From UBA1764 sp045616685 (GTDB lineage Bacteria > Bacillota > Clostridia > Peptostreptococcales > Anaerovoracaceae): DNA of 64,000 bases. Position 1 is the stretch's first letter; each line of letters starts with the position of its first letter. Shown here in pieces: positions 1-8,200 of this stretch. The position numbers were made by a program, and so were the translations under genes. The stretch spans positions 32,957 through 96,956 of the forward strand of contig JAZLHF010000006.1 of assembly GCA_045616685.1 (NCBI GenBank), read 5' to 3'. The notes under the pieces are model-generated. The model did no database searches. It was given only the letters and a program-made list of their open reading frames with translations, and had not been told where the DNA came from.

Positions 1-585
1 TATCGAATAAGCAATAACTGCAAACATTACGGATAAACCGTTTGCAATAATGATTGGAAGAGCCCAAGCTTTAATAATCTGCATTGCTTTAACGCTATCA
101 CTAATGTGTGTAAGAAAGACCATACTCAAATGGAACACTTCGATTACAATACCATGTGACAGTGCCAAAACCCAACTTGGGTGTTTATCATCAAACATGA
201 ACTTGCGGAAAAGTCCAGCACCAACGCCCGCAATAATTGTTGATATCGAGCAAGCAACTTTTGTGTAAACTCCAACTCCCCAAGATGCAGCAATCCAGCG
301 TTCAACGCCGCCAATTACGCCCGCAATAACTCCGGCTGGAAAGCCAAATACTAATCCTGCAGTAACAGCCGCAGCATCACGACAGTTAATCTGAGCGCCA
401 TCGCTTGGGAATCCAAATTCAGTTGCAAAAATAGCTAGTATACCAAAAATTAAACCGATTACTAATTGTTGAGCCCATTCTGGCAAGTGCCGTTTCTTTG
501 AATTGCGCATTACAAAAGCTATGACTGCTGTCGCAATCACAGGAATCAGTCCTTCTATCCCTAACAGTACATAATCTGAATACAT
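1..585 (-). CDS. LytS/YhcK-type 5TM receptor domain protein, N-terminal part, cut by window edge
   Basis: Reading the minus strand from the ATG at 585 gives an uninterrupted frame to the window edge (195 codons, no stop). It begins MYSDYVLLGIEGLIPVI and is strongly hydrophobic with about five membrane segments. It contains NCRDAAAVTAGLVFGFPAG, the Asn-Arg-Asp plus small-residue helix motif typical of the 5TM-5TMR_LYT sensor domain of LytS and YhcK. In that family the receptor precedes a histidine kinase, GGDEF or phosphatase output; the output domain here lies outside the window. The start is 3 bases after the stop of the HD hydrolase, so it is probably the third gene of an alarmone operon. 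The family call is fairly sure; the output is unknown. Confidence 0.72.
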   Translation of the reverse strand, partial: MYSDYVLLGIEGLIPVIATAVIAFVMRNSKKRHLPEWAQQLVIGLIFGILAIFATEFGFPSDGAQINCRDAAAVTAGLVFGFPAGVIAGVIGGVERWIAASWGVGVYTKVACSISTIIAGVGAGLFRKFMFDDKHPSWVLALSHGIVIEVFHLSMVFLTHISDSVKAMQIIKAWALPIIIANGLSVMFAVIAYSI

Positions 586-588
586 AAT

Positions 589-1182
589 TTATAAATTCCT
601 AAATGCTCTTGAAAATGTTTTATCAATTAATTCGCAGAACTCTTTATAAGCAACAGTCCCGTCTAAGTCTTTTAATGCTAATGCAAGGCCTCTATAATGC
701 CATTCGTGGAGATGTGGATCTGGAGCATGGAAGATGCTCCAAAGTTCATCACCTTGTTCATCAAAGTCGCGCGCAATAGCTCTCATATTTGAAAGCTTGT
801 CGCCCATAGCAACAATCTTTCCATCAATGTCTTCTTTGGCAAGTCTTTCAATAACAAATTGTTTTCTTGCTTGCCAAGTTTCGGGTTTATGCGCACCAGG
901 AACTTCAGGATCGCTTTCTCCCACAACTAAGTCAGCAACTCTATTGCCAAATTCTCTTCTCAATTCATCTTCTGTTACGTCAGTATCTTCGAGTACATCA
1001 TGAAGCATAGCCGCAGCGAGAAGTTCTGGGTCATTTGAAATCGTTGCGACAATTGATGCCGCTTCCATACAATGAATTATATATGGGCTGGCTTTACCTC
1101 TGCGCTCAGTCCCGTGGTGAGCTTCAATAGCGAATTTTGCTGCCCTATCAAAGAATTCTGTATTAAGTGGTCTGTTTGCCAT
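589..1182 (-). CDS. Small alarmone hydrolase (MESH1-like HD domain)
   Basis: A 197-residue single-domain HD phosphohydrolase. Visible metal and catalytic motifs match the (p)ppGpp 3'-pyrophosphohydrolase fold: RRGK near 27-30, His37 in YIIH, LHDVLEDT with His61-Asp62, and GDKLSNM with Asp128. The length is right for a small alarmone hydrolase without a synthetase domain. Its start lies inside the 3' end of the upstream RelA/SpoT-type synthetase gene (20-base overlap) and has no good ribosome-binding site, so translation is probably coupled. The pair could turn over ppGpp, or the hydrolase could neutralise a toxic synthetase, as known for FaRel and its SAH antitoxin. The fold is sure; the substrate is inferred. 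Confidence 0.82.
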   Translation of the reverse strand: MANRPLNTEFFDRAAKFAIEAHHGTERRGKASPYIIHCMEAASIVATISNDPELLAAAMLHDVLEDTDVTEDELRREFGNRVADLVVGESDPEVPGAHKPETWQARKQFVIERLAKEDIDGKIVAMGDKLSNMRAIARDFDEQGDELWSIFHAPDPHLHEWHYRGLALALKDLDGTVAYKEFCELIDKTFSRAFRNL

Positions 1183-2251
1183 AAATATCTATCGTTTTTG
1201 CTTGTTCAACTATACGTTTAGCGGATGATGCATTTCTTGGGCGTTCACCATAAAGCTGGTCAAAGAACTTCTTAACGCCAAACTCTCCATCCCCGTTCCT
1301 AAGAATATAAACTATACATAAATTCTGAACACCAATGGTTTCAGAAAGGATATCTAAATCTGTACCTGCAATTTGTAAAACAGCAAGTCTATAGGCATCA
1401 TCCGAGTAATCTGCAATAAGCTTTTGAATATCCTCAATAGTGTTAAAACCCATACTCTTAAACACTGCCAGATATGGAGCGAAGCTCTGCTCTTGGACTT
1501 CTGCTTTATTAATTGAAGCGATTCTGTTATTCAATTTAGCGAATGGCTTGATTTCTAAATAAGATTTAAAGGTATCACCATCAAGATTAAGGTCATTGAA
1601 TTTTCCACCCTTAACAAAGGCTCTAACCTTTCGTCTATACTCAGCAAGCTCAACGTTAATCTGCGAAAATTGCTGATCTGCGATTTCAAGGACTCCGGCA
1701 AGTCTTGATAAAGCTCTAATGTATTCTCTTGGAACTTCAACATCCGACTTATATCCAGTGTCATGATATGCCGTAGCCCAAACATGCTGAAGCGCTGTTC
1801 TCATTTGGATTTCAAATCTATATTCGTTAATCTCAGGATGAGCTTCATCACAATAAACCGATTTTGGAATGCGACAGATATAATGGAGTGACATATATCC
1901 AAATTTATCCGGGTCAAGAGATTGACGTTTATCTACTGAGTTCTTCCAGTCGATTTCAAAGTTTTGCTCAATCAACGATGCTATTTTATCGACTTCTTCA
2001 GAATAGAAAGTAATAATTCGTGCACCTAAAATATCCGTGATATCTGAAAGAGAAGCGTATTTCGAACCTTTAAGCTCAAGCTTGCCAGCGAGACTTTTCT
2101 GCTCCTTTATACGCGCTTCGACAGCAGTTACTAATAATCCGTTTTCTTTGAGAAGTTCATTAATTCTTGACAAAACAATATCATACATTTTTTCAAAAGA
2201 AGCATGATTCTCAATGTACTCATCCATTATCATTTGACAATGCATATCCAT
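1163..2251 (-). CDS. RelA/SpoT-domain nucleotide pyrophosphokinase (small alarmone synthetase type)
   Basis: 362 residues from the ATG at 2251, chosen because AGGTG sits 7 bases upstream; an in-frame GTG at 2260 falls inside that site. Residues about 40-175 carry the RelA/SpoT synthetase core: ARIK near 46-49, DILGAR at 73-78, the G-loop FGYMSLHY (118-124), and EIQMRTALQHVWA with the catalytic Glu147. No hydrolase, TGS or ACT domain is present. The C-terminal half (about 190-362) is a helical extension I do not recognise. Members of this family make (p)ppGpp or (p)ppApp, or pyrophosphorylate tRNA when they act as toxSAS toxins. The overlapping HD hydrolase gene downstream fits either housekeeping turnover or a toxin-antitoxin pair. 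Confidence 0.82.
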   Translation of the reverse strand: MDMHCQMIMDEYIENHASFEKMYDIVLSRINELLKENGLLVTAVEARIKEQKSLAGKLELKGSKYASLSDITDILGARIITFYSEEVDKIASLIEQNFEIDWKNSVDKRQSLDPDKFGYMSLHYICRIPKSVYCDEAHPEINEYRFEIQMRTALQHVWATAYHDTGYKSDVEVPREYIRALSRLAGVLEIADQQFSQINVELAEYRRKVRAFVKGGKFNDLNLDGDTFKSYLEIKPFAKLNNRIASINKAEVQEQSFAPYLAVFKSMGFNTIEDIQKLIADYSDDAYRLAVLQIAGTDLDILSETIGVQNLCIVYILRNGDGEFGVKKFFDQLYGERPRNASSAKRIVEQAKTIDIYGKQTT

Positions 2252-2324
2252 AGTATTCACCTAATTAATCGCATGTTAACTATAACGCTTGATAAATATA
2301 CCTAAACTAAACTGTAAAGCTTAT

Positions 2325-2640
2325 ATATGAAGTTTCCCTTCAATAGCAAAAATATGTGCTATCTCATCAAGACATGCAGGTTAATCAGCAACAATTCTAG
2401 CGATGCTACGTTTTCCTTTTCGTCTTTCAAAAACAGCCCCATATTGCGTTCCAGTAGTCACATATTAAATTAGCTTTGAAATTGGGATATCAATTTTATA
2501 CAGAGCTTCAGAAATCTCGAGCTCATGAAAATCCTCTCCCGGACTCATGAAAGGAGCATACAGCTTCATCATACACTGCCATCAGTTTATGATAAAAGCT
2601 GTCTGCTGTATATCCTTCATCAAATTTTTCTCAGTCTTCG
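2325..2640 (-). pseudogene. Decayed coding remnant of unknown family
   Basis: No intact gene lies between 2252 and 2668. On the minus strand a protein-like reading can be pieced together with one frameshift and two stops: FDEGYTADSFYHKLMAVYDE, then a frame change near 2536 into GEDFHELEISEALYKIDIPI, a stop, YVTTGTQYGAVFERRKGKRS, a stop, and PACLDEIAHIFAIEGK. The amino-acid composition looks coding. I do not recognise the family. It follows the STAS gene on the same strand, so a lost partner gene is possible but unproven. The remaining bases (2252-2324) are AT-rich and presumably hold the promoter of the synthetase gene. Confidence 0.35.
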
Positions 2641-2668
2641 AGATTAATCTTGCAAGGAATTTGATTCG

Positions 2669-2962
2669 TTATTCGATAGTTAAAATATCTGCAAATCCAG
2701 TAATTTCGAACACTTCCATGATTGTTTCATTAACATTCTTAATTAGCATTGTTCCCTGAGCATTCATAGCCTTCTGGCTTGCAAGGAGAACTCTAAGTCC
2801 TGCGGATGAAACATATTCAAGCTTCCCAAAGTCAAGAACTAACTCCTTAACACCTGTTAAATCAGAGAGTTCTTTTTCAAGATCTGGAGCTGTACTTGTG
2901 TCGAGTCTTCCTTCTACAAATACACTAAGCTTTTCACCTTCGAGATTTTTGTTAATTGTCAT
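2669..2962 (-). CDS. STAS-domain anti-sigma factor antagonist (SpoIIAA/RsbV-like)
   Basis: 97 residues; the ATG at 2962 is preceded by AGAGGTG at good spacing, so the in-frame GTG at 2971 is less likely. The whole protein is one STAS domain: VEGRLDTSTAPDLEKEL, then VLDFGKLEYVSSAGLRVLL, where the Ser of SSAG is the residue phosphorylated by the partner kinase in SpoIIAA and RsbV. Proteins of this family release a sigma factor, or another target, from an anti-sigma kinase. No RsbW-like kinase or sigma factor gene adjoins it; a decayed frame follows downstream. It may be the last gene of the chromate transporter/CvpA cluster, 51 bases after cvpA. Confidence 0.88.
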   Translation of the reverse strand: MTINKNLEGEKLSVFVEGRLDTSTAPDLEKELSDLTGVKELVLDFGKLEYVSSAGLRVLLASQKAMNAQGTMLIKNVNETIMEVFEITGFADILTIE

Positions 2963-3013
2963 GTTTTTCACCTCTATAGAAATACTTTAAATACATAATG
3001 TTATTTTACCAAA

Positions 3014-3607
3014 TTAAAGGTTAAATATCCATAATAATATATGGGTTCCGGCCGAATATTTAGCAAAAAAGTCCACATTTAGAGCGTTACAGAGCTTAAT
3101 TGTTATAAATAACAGCACAAAACACTCTAAAAGACCATAAACACATCCGAAAAAACCATCTAAAGTCTTGATTAATGGTAAATCAGCCATCTTTGTAGCA
3201 ACTTTTCCTAAAAGACTGAATATGATAATTGAAAGTAGCAAAATAACAATAAATAGCCCTATATGTACAATGTCAGAAGTCAAAGCCCTGGCCACCTTGG
3301 ACACTCCATTCGAAAAATCTATTTGTCCCAAAACTAAACCAAGAATTCCACTTTGTCCCTGGATTTCAAGAACCATATCAGCAAGTTTTTCCTCGAGCTT
3401 AACATTTATCAAAGGATATATAAGCTCTGATACAGGTTCCTCTAATACATTTGATCCGAATATTGCTGATGCAAAGGAAAGCACTACCACAACAATAGGC
3501 ATTATGCATTTGCAAAACCCTTTCTTTGCACAAATAAATGCAAAGAGAAAAAATAATCCTAATGTAGCGATGTCAGCAATAATACTAGCGAAGTTCATAC
3601 TCTGCAT
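3014..3607 (-). CDS. CvpA family membrane protein
   Basis: About 197 residues with four predicted membrane segments (near 8-27, 33-50, 112-135 and 155-175). The opening segment followed by AKKGFCKCIMPIVVVVLSF has the arrangement of CvpA (colicin V production) proteins, in which an early Gly-rich turn separates two helices. CvpA proteins are inner-membrane proteins of general envelope function with no agreed biochemical role. The start at 3607 overlaps the end of the DNA methyltransferase gene by 23 bases. An ATG at 3598 is an alternative. The family is moderately sure. Confidence 0.7.
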   Translation of the reverse strand: MQSMNFASIIADIATLGLFFLFAFICAKKGFCKCIMPIVVVVLSFASAIFGSNVLEEPVSELIYPLINVKLEEKLADMVLEIQGQSGILGLVLGQIDFSNGVSKVARALTSDIVHIGLFIVILLLSIIIFSLLGKVATKMADLPLIKTLDGFFGCVYGLLECFVLLFITIKLCNALNVDFFAKYSAGTHILLWIFNL

Positions 3608-4352
3608 TTAATTCCCCTAATCTCTTTTTTATAATCTCTATCGATTCATCTTGTTCATCACACAAAATAAAATCCCTATGATTCTTAAAGGCTACGGCAC
3701 CTGTTGTGCCAGAGCCTGCGAAGAAATCTGCAACCACACCACCTTCAGGACAGCATGATTTTATTAATATTTCTAGCAAGGCTTCAGGCTTTTGCGTAGC
3801 ATAGCCAGTTCTTTCAGAGGATGTTCTTCCAACCATGTCAATATTAAAAACATCCTTTTGGTTGACAAGCGTGTACCAACCATTTTCATCTTCATACTCA
3901 GTTATGCCTTTAAACTTATAAGGTCTTCCCTCTCTATTATAAGATTTCTCTTTTTGAGGATTAAAATAATAATCTTTAGTCTTCGAATAAAGAAGAATAG
4001 TATCATGTTTTCTCGCAAAGCTGCGCGAAGAAGCTCCGCCACTCTTATAAGCCCAAATAATCTCATTAACAAAATTATCATAGCCGAATATTTCATCCAT
4101 CATCACTTTTACATAATGAACTGCATGCCAATCAAGATGAATAGCAACTAATCCGCTGTCTTTTAAAAGGGGCTTTATTAGAATCATTCTTTCTTTTAAA
4201 AAATTTATATAATCATCAAGCGTCTTCCAACGGTCATCGTAATTGCCATAGTCTGACTGACTATAAAATGGAGGGTCGATATAGACAAAATCTATCGGCC
4301 CTTCGATCTTTTTTAATATTTTTAAATTTTCGCCCTTAAATAATAAAGCCAT
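3585..4352 (-). CDS. Orphan site-specific DNA methyltransferase (beta class, N6/N4)
   Basis: 255 residues. The catalytic motif DPPF is at 26-29 (motif IV) and the SAM-binding motif FFAGSGTTG at about 210-217 (motif I). Motif IV before motif I defines the beta class, which includes CcrM and the Mod subunits of type III systems. TQKPEALLEILI before motif I is the usual motif X region. DPPF/Y suggests adenine N6 methylation. The protein is short, so the target-recognition part must sit in the roughly 110 residues around 70-180. No restriction endonuclease adjoins it. It overlaps the chromate transporter gene by 17 bases and cvpA by 23, so it is embedded in an operon of unrelated genes. Confidence 0.85.
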   Translation of the reverse strand: MALLFKGENLKILKKIEGPIDFVYIDPPFYSQSDYGNYDDRWKTLDDYINFLKERMILIKPLLKDSGLVAIHLDWHAVHYVKVMMDEIFGYDNFVNEIIWAYKSGGASSRSFARKHDTILLYSKTKDYYFNPQKEKSYNREGRPYKFKGITEYEDENGWYTLVNQKDVFNIDMVGRTSSERTGYATQKPEALLEILIKSCCPEGGVVADFFAGSGTTGAVAFKNHRDFILCDEQDESIEIIKKRLGELNAEYELR

Positions 4353-4887
4353 AAATCAGGATTCCAATAGCGCCACAAACTAATATACAAAAGATTGGCC
4401 CCTTTTTAAGTTTAAATGTCATAAATGCTGCCCCAGCAAGAGGAATCAATGACCAAGGGTCAAATGGTAAAAACACGCCTTTCGCAAGGCCAAATACTGC
4501 AGCGGCAATAAATGCGATTGCGACTGGTCTAATGCCCGTAACAGCAGCTTTAATCCATTTATTTTCTTTTACTTTCTCGAATAGATAAGCTGAAAGAAGT
4601 ACTAGACAAGCAGGAACTAATACAAAACTTAAGCTTGCTAAAATTCCAGCCAGAACGCCATCAATCAAATAACCAACAAAAGTTGCAGAGTTAATTCCGA
4701 TTGGCCCCGGCGTCATTTCAGCAATTGCAACCATGTCTGTGAATTGCTCTATTGTAATAAGCCCAAGCTTTTCTACAATTGTCTGCTGAGTCAAACCCAC
4801 AGCAGCGTAGCCGCCTCCAAAAGCAGCTAAACTAATTTTAATATATTCAAAACAAAGTTTTAACACTAAAGGAAAGTTATGAATCAT
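4336..4887 (-). CDS. Chromate transporter family protein, second half (CHR)
   Basis: 183 residues, one CHR domain with about six membrane segments. Diagnostic motifs are AAFGGGYAAVGLTQ near the start and EMTPGPIGINSATFVGY. GGAGG precedes the ATG at 4887. Short-chain CHR proteins work in pairs encoded by adjacent genes; its partner is the gene at 4877-5455, with an 11-base overlap. Chromate/sulfate antiport is known for long ChrA proteins, but the substrate of clostridial pairs is uncertain. Confidence 0.88.
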   Translation of the reverse strand: MIHNFPLVLKLCFEYIKISLAAFGGGYAAVGLTQQTIVEKLGLITIEQFTDMVAIAEMTPGPIGINSATFVGYLIDGVLAGILASLSFVLVPACLVLLSAYLFEKVKENKWIKAAVTGIRPVAIAFIAAAVFGLAKGVFLPFDPWSLIPLAGAAFMTFKLKKGPIFCILVCGAIGILIYGFII

Positions 4888-5455
4888 GTCTAACCTCCTC
4901 TACTGATTTCTTTGCCTTTACAGCGAAAATGATAAGAGAAACAATTACTGCAAGAATAACCATATAAAGTGCAGGAACACTGAAAAAGGCTATGGTTATG
5001 AAAGCAACGATAACTGCAATAATGTTATAAATTTGCTTGAAATCAACCTTCTTGGCAAGCTTGATTACAGCATTAACCATTATAATGATAATGCAAGGTC
5101 TAACACCTTGGAAGAAAGCCTGTACAAACGCGTTGTCTGACACCTGTGTAAACACTGTTGCAAGAATCAAAATCATAATTATACTTGGCGTAATGCATCC
5201 CGCAATAGCGGTCACAAAACCTTTGACTCCACGGCATCTATAGCCAATAAATCCAGCCACGTTAGTCGCAAGCATTCCTGGAAGAGAATTTACAATTGAA
5301 ATAATATCCAAGAATTCTTCATCGTTTAGCCATTGTTTCCTAGTGCAAACATTATCCTGAATCAGAGGCAGCATTGCATAACCGCCACCAATTGTAAATG
5401 CACCGATCTTTAAAAAAGTTGTAAAAATATCTAATAAAGAAACCGTAATATCCAC
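4877..5455 (-). CDS. Chromate transporter family protein, first half (CHR)
   Basis: 192 residues, the partner CHR half. Motifs are FLKIGAFTIGGGYAMLPLIQ, the family's N-terminal GGGYAM signature, and IVNSLPGMLATNVAGFIGYR. The only sensible start is a GTG at 5455; a strong intrinsic terminator lies just upstream (5461-5487), so expression may depend on read-through or a promoter in the terminator region. It leads the overlapping cluster CHR-CHR-methyltransferase-CvpA. The length is normal for short-chain CHR proteins. Confidence 0.86.
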   Translation of the reverse strand: MDITVSLLDIFTTFLKIGAFTIGGGYAMLPLIQDNVCTRKQWLNDEEFLDIISIVNSLPGMLATNVAGFIGYRCRGVKGFVTAIAGCITPSIIMILILATVFTQVSDNAFVQAFFQGVRPCIIIIMVNAVIKLAKKVDFKQIYNIIAVIVAFITIAFFSVPALYMVILAVIVSLIIFAVKAKKSVEEVRHDS

Positions 5456-5460
5456 CTCTA

Positions 5461-5487
5461 TAAAAGGCCCTGCCTAATGGCAGGGCC
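5461..5487 (-). terminator. Intrinsic terminator after the BMP lipoprotein gene
   Basis: A perfect stem GGCCCTGCC / GGCAGGGCC with a 4-base loop lies at 5466-5487. On the minus strand it is followed by TTTTA. It is 25 bases past the lipoprotein stop. Confidence 0.88.
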
Positions 5488-5511
5488 AATGATATAAATT
5501 ATAAAGTCAAA

Positions 5512-6633
5512 TTACTTAAGGTTGCCATAGTCATTTAATGCAATATCTGTTGCAAATGAACTTGCGCTAGCTTCAATATCATTGCTTACAGAAACTTTTC
5601 CAGCAAACATATCAGCCACGAGAGCTTTGTAATCATCCTGGGTAAACCCTTCACCCCACTGAGTTGTCTCATATGGAATTTGAACATAATTTTGTTCTGG
5701 GTCTGTTCCTGATGCAAGTCCAAGTGTTGCAATTGTTCCACCGTATGCATCCCAATTATCATTAAAGATTAATTCGTTTAAGACAGTCCTAACGGTTGCG
5801 CCAAGGCCTTTCATCGCTGAAGTGAGTGTCATATTTTCACCATACTGATTAATGATGTTAGACTGATCTACATCAACCCCAATAAGTTTTCCATCATACA
5901 GCTGTGCAGCTTCTGCGGCAGAATTAAAGATGCTTCCGCCACAGGTAAATACTACTTCAACACCTTTATCTTTATACCACTCAACCATGTCTTCTGTGAT
6001 ATCAGGATCACTAATGAACTGGTTAGCATATGCATATTCACAAACAACATCTGTAAGTCCTAAATCTTTTGCAGCATCATTTATACCCTGAACAAATCCA
6101 TAGCCATAACGTACTACAGCAGGTACTGCCATCCCTCCGAGGAATCCAAGATGCTTGTAGCCAAGTCTAACTGCGGCCTGCCCAACCATATATCCGCAAA
6201 GCTCCTCCTGATAAACTGCTGAAAAGACATTCTCTGGAAGAGTTGTTAACCCCGCGCCTGAAAAGTCACCCTGAGACACATCAATAGTAATGAAATAGAT
6301 ACTTGGATATTCTTCAATAGCTGCAACTACTGAAGAAACAAATCCCGACCCAGGTAATACAAGCACATTAAAGCCATCGGCAATAGCAGCCTCAATGGCT
6401 TTTTTTCTTCCAGAATCATTATTCTCTGCAGGTTTGTAATATTGGAATTTTATATTTTTCTCTGTACAAAATGTCTTAGTTCCAATATACACAGCTTCGT
6501 TGTATGACTGATCTGTAATATCTGCATAGTCAGAAATCATTGCAACTGAATACGTCTTTAAATGTTCATTACCACACGCAGATAAAGTGCATAGCATAGT
6601 GCAAATAAGTACTAATGCTAATATTTTCTTCAT
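5512..6633 (-). CDS. BMP family substrate-binding lipoprotein (PnrA/Med-like)
   Basis: 373 residues from the ATG at 6633, which follows GGCGGAGG. A lipoprotein signal ends in LCTLSAC, placing the lipidated Cys near 20. The mature part is a type 1 periplasmic-binding fold of the Bmp/PnrA type: VAMISDYADITDQSYNEA, then VLVLPGSGF, GFLGGMAVPAVVRYGYGF and VEVVFTCGG. Relatives bind nucleosides for an ABC importer, or form Med-like regulators. No ABC permease or ATPase gene is nearby, so it would have to share a distant transporter. It is 28 bases after the P-loop gene and ends at a strong terminator. Confidence 0.85.
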   Translation of the reverse strand: MKKILALVLICTMLCTLSACGNEHLKTYSVAMISDYADITDQSYNEAVYIGTKTFCTEKNIKFQYYKPAENNDSGRKKAIEAAIADGFNVLVLPGSGFVSSVVAAIEEYPSIYFITIDVSQGDFSGAGLTTLPENVFSAVYQEELCGYMVGQAAVRLGYKHLGFLGGMAVPAVVRYGYGFVQGINDAAKDLGLTDVVCEYAYANQFISDPDITEDMVEWYKDKGVEVVFTCGGSIFNSAAEAAQLYDGKLIGVDVDQSNIINQYGENMTLTSAMKGLGATVRTVLNELIFNDNWDAYGGTIATLGLASGTDPEQNYVQIPYETTQWGEGFTQDDYKALVADMFAGKVSVSNDIEASASSFATDIALNDYGNLK

Positions 6634-6661
6634 AAATTTGCCTCCGCCAATCATAGCAGGC

Positions 6662-7081
6662 TTAGTTCAGAATTTCGTAGCTTTCGACAAAATCGCCAAG
6701 TTCTTCTTTATCGGCTGAAAGACTTACTACGAAATCTGGACCGTATTTTTTTGAAGCCACATCAAGTCTTTCAAGGAACTTTGGAAGATCCTCGAGCTTA
6801 ACATCGGCGTGCTTTAAAATACTATCGATATAGATTGTTTCGATATCGTGATCCTGACTGATGATTCCTAAAATAAAACCAATGTACTCTTCTGTATTAG
6901 TAATTAATTCGTAGTCTTCCATGCAAACAACACGGATACGATAATTCAAATCGTACATCAGTCTTTGATTTCTATTAATAAAAACGACGCTACCGTTTAC
7001 TTTATCCAAACTATCGTTGGCCATATCTACCATAAGCTTTGTTTTTCCAGAGCCTTTATGACCTACGAGCAATTTCACCAT
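6662..7081 (-). CDS. Small P-loop ATP-binding protein of unknown role
   Basis: 139 residues from the ATG at 7081; an ATG at 7090 touches the AAAGGAG site and is less likely. The N-terminus MVKLLVGHKGSGKTKLMVDM holds a Walker A motif (GHKGSGKT). A candidate Walker B strand is ETIYIDSIL, about residues 81-89. Nothing else is recognisable, and the protein is too short for a full AAA or PilT ATPase. It lies between rlmN (39-base gap) and the BMP lipoprotein. The function is not assigned. Confidence 0.7.
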   Translation of the reverse strand: MVKLLVGHKGSGKTKLMVDMANDSLDKVNGSVVFINRNQRLMYDLNYRIRVVCMEDYELITNTEEYIGFILGIISQDHDIETIYIDSILKHADVKLEDLPKFLERLDVASKKYGPDFVVSLSADKEELGDFVESYEILN

Positions 7082-7120
7082 CGGCGCCATCTCCTTTCGT
7101 TTAATAACTATATGTAGATA

Positions 7121-8143
7121 TTATACCTGTTTTTTTCTCAATTGTCCACAAGCTGCATCAATATCCGAACCCAACTCTCTTCGGACAGTTGCCGTAATTC
7201 CAAGCCTTTCAAGCTTTGATGCAAAAAGCTTGGCAGATTCTCTGCTAGATCCTTGCATACCAGTCTCTGTGACCGGATTTAATGGAATTAAATTAACATG
7301 ACAAAGCTGCCCTTTAAGTAATTCAGCCAGCTTGTTAGCATGCTCTAAGCTATCGTTTTGACCTAATATAAGAGTGTATTCATAACTAATTCGTCTACCA
7401 GTTTTCTGCTCATGCAACTTGCAAACCCGCATTAGTTCTTCAATGCTATATTTATTAGCAATTGGCATTATTTTAGCTCTTTCAGCCTGAGTCCCTGCAT
7501 GCAAGCTTATAGCCAAATTAACCTGAGGATATTCATCTCCAAACCGCTGAATCATTGGCACAATACCGCAGGTTGAAACGGTGATATTTCTATAACTTAA
7601 ATTAACGCCTTCAGGATCATGTATTCTTTCCAAGAAGTCGCAAAGCTCATCATAATTATCAAAAGGCTCGCCCATGCCCATTAAAACAATATGATTGATG
7701 TCCGAATTAACAGCTCTTCTAATCACCAAATACTCGTCAAGGATTTCCCAGGCTTTAAGATTTCTAACCTTTCCACCAATTGTGCTAGCACAGAACTTGC
7801 AACCCATATTGCATCCAACCTGAGTCGACACACAAAGCGAATTGCCATACTCATACTGCATAAATACAGCTTCTACATGTTCCCCATCTGGACAGCGCAG
7901 CAAATACTTGCGAGTGCCATCAGAGGAAACTTGCTCAAGTTCCACACTTAAACTTTCAAGATTGAACTTATCTTGAAGTTTCTCCTTTAGAGTTTTAGGG
8001 AGATTAGTCATCTCATCCCACCTTTGAACCCCTTTGCTTATCCATTCAAAGATTTGCCTTTCCCTAAAAGCAGGTTCTCCCATAGACTTAAGCTCATCTT
8101 CAAGTTGTTTCCTATTTATTTCTTTAATGTTAATTATTGACAT
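7121..8143 (-). CDS. rlmN: 23S rRNA (adenine-2503)-C2 / tRNA A37 methyltransferase RlmN
   Basis: 340 residues, the standard RlmN length. The radical-SAM motif CNMGCKFC places the cluster cysteines at 111, 115 and 118. The second catalytic Cys is in DAACGQL near 332. Other matches are MGMGEPFDNYD and AISLHAG. The enzyme uses a ping-pong radical mechanism to methylate C2 of A2503 in 23S rRNA and of some tRNAs. The ATG at 8143 follows AAAGGAAG at good spacing. A sigma-A-like promoter lies just upstream, inside the divergent comEC 5' region. Confidence 0.97.
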   Translation of the reverse strand: MSIINIKEINRKQLEDELKSMGEPAFRERQIFEWISKGVQRWDEMTNLPKTLKEKLQDKFNLESLSVELEQVSSDGTRKYLLRCPDGEHVEAVFMQYEYGNSLCVSTQVGCNMGCKFCASTIGGKVRNLKAWEILDEYLVIRRAVNSDINHIVLMGMGEPFDNYDELCDFLERIHDPEGVNLSYRNITVSTCGIVPMIQRFGDEYPQVNLAISLHAGTQAERAKIMPIANKYSIEELMRVCKLHEQKTGRRISYEYTLILGQNDSLEHANKLAELLKGQLCHVNLIPLNPVTETGMQGSSRESAKLFASKLERLGITATVRRELGSDIDAACGQLRKKQV

Positions 8144-8168
8144 TTACTTCCTTTCGTGTTAGTCTTCG

Positions 8169-8196
8169 TCTATACCATATTTTACCAGTTTATCAA
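8169..8196 (-). promoter_or_regulatory. Predicted rlmN promoter
   Basis: On the minus strand TTGATA (8191-8196) and TATAGA (8169-8174) are separated by 16 bases, about 26 bases from the rlmN start. It overlaps the alternative GTG start of comEC. Confidence 0.45.
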
Positions 8197-8200
8197 AGTA

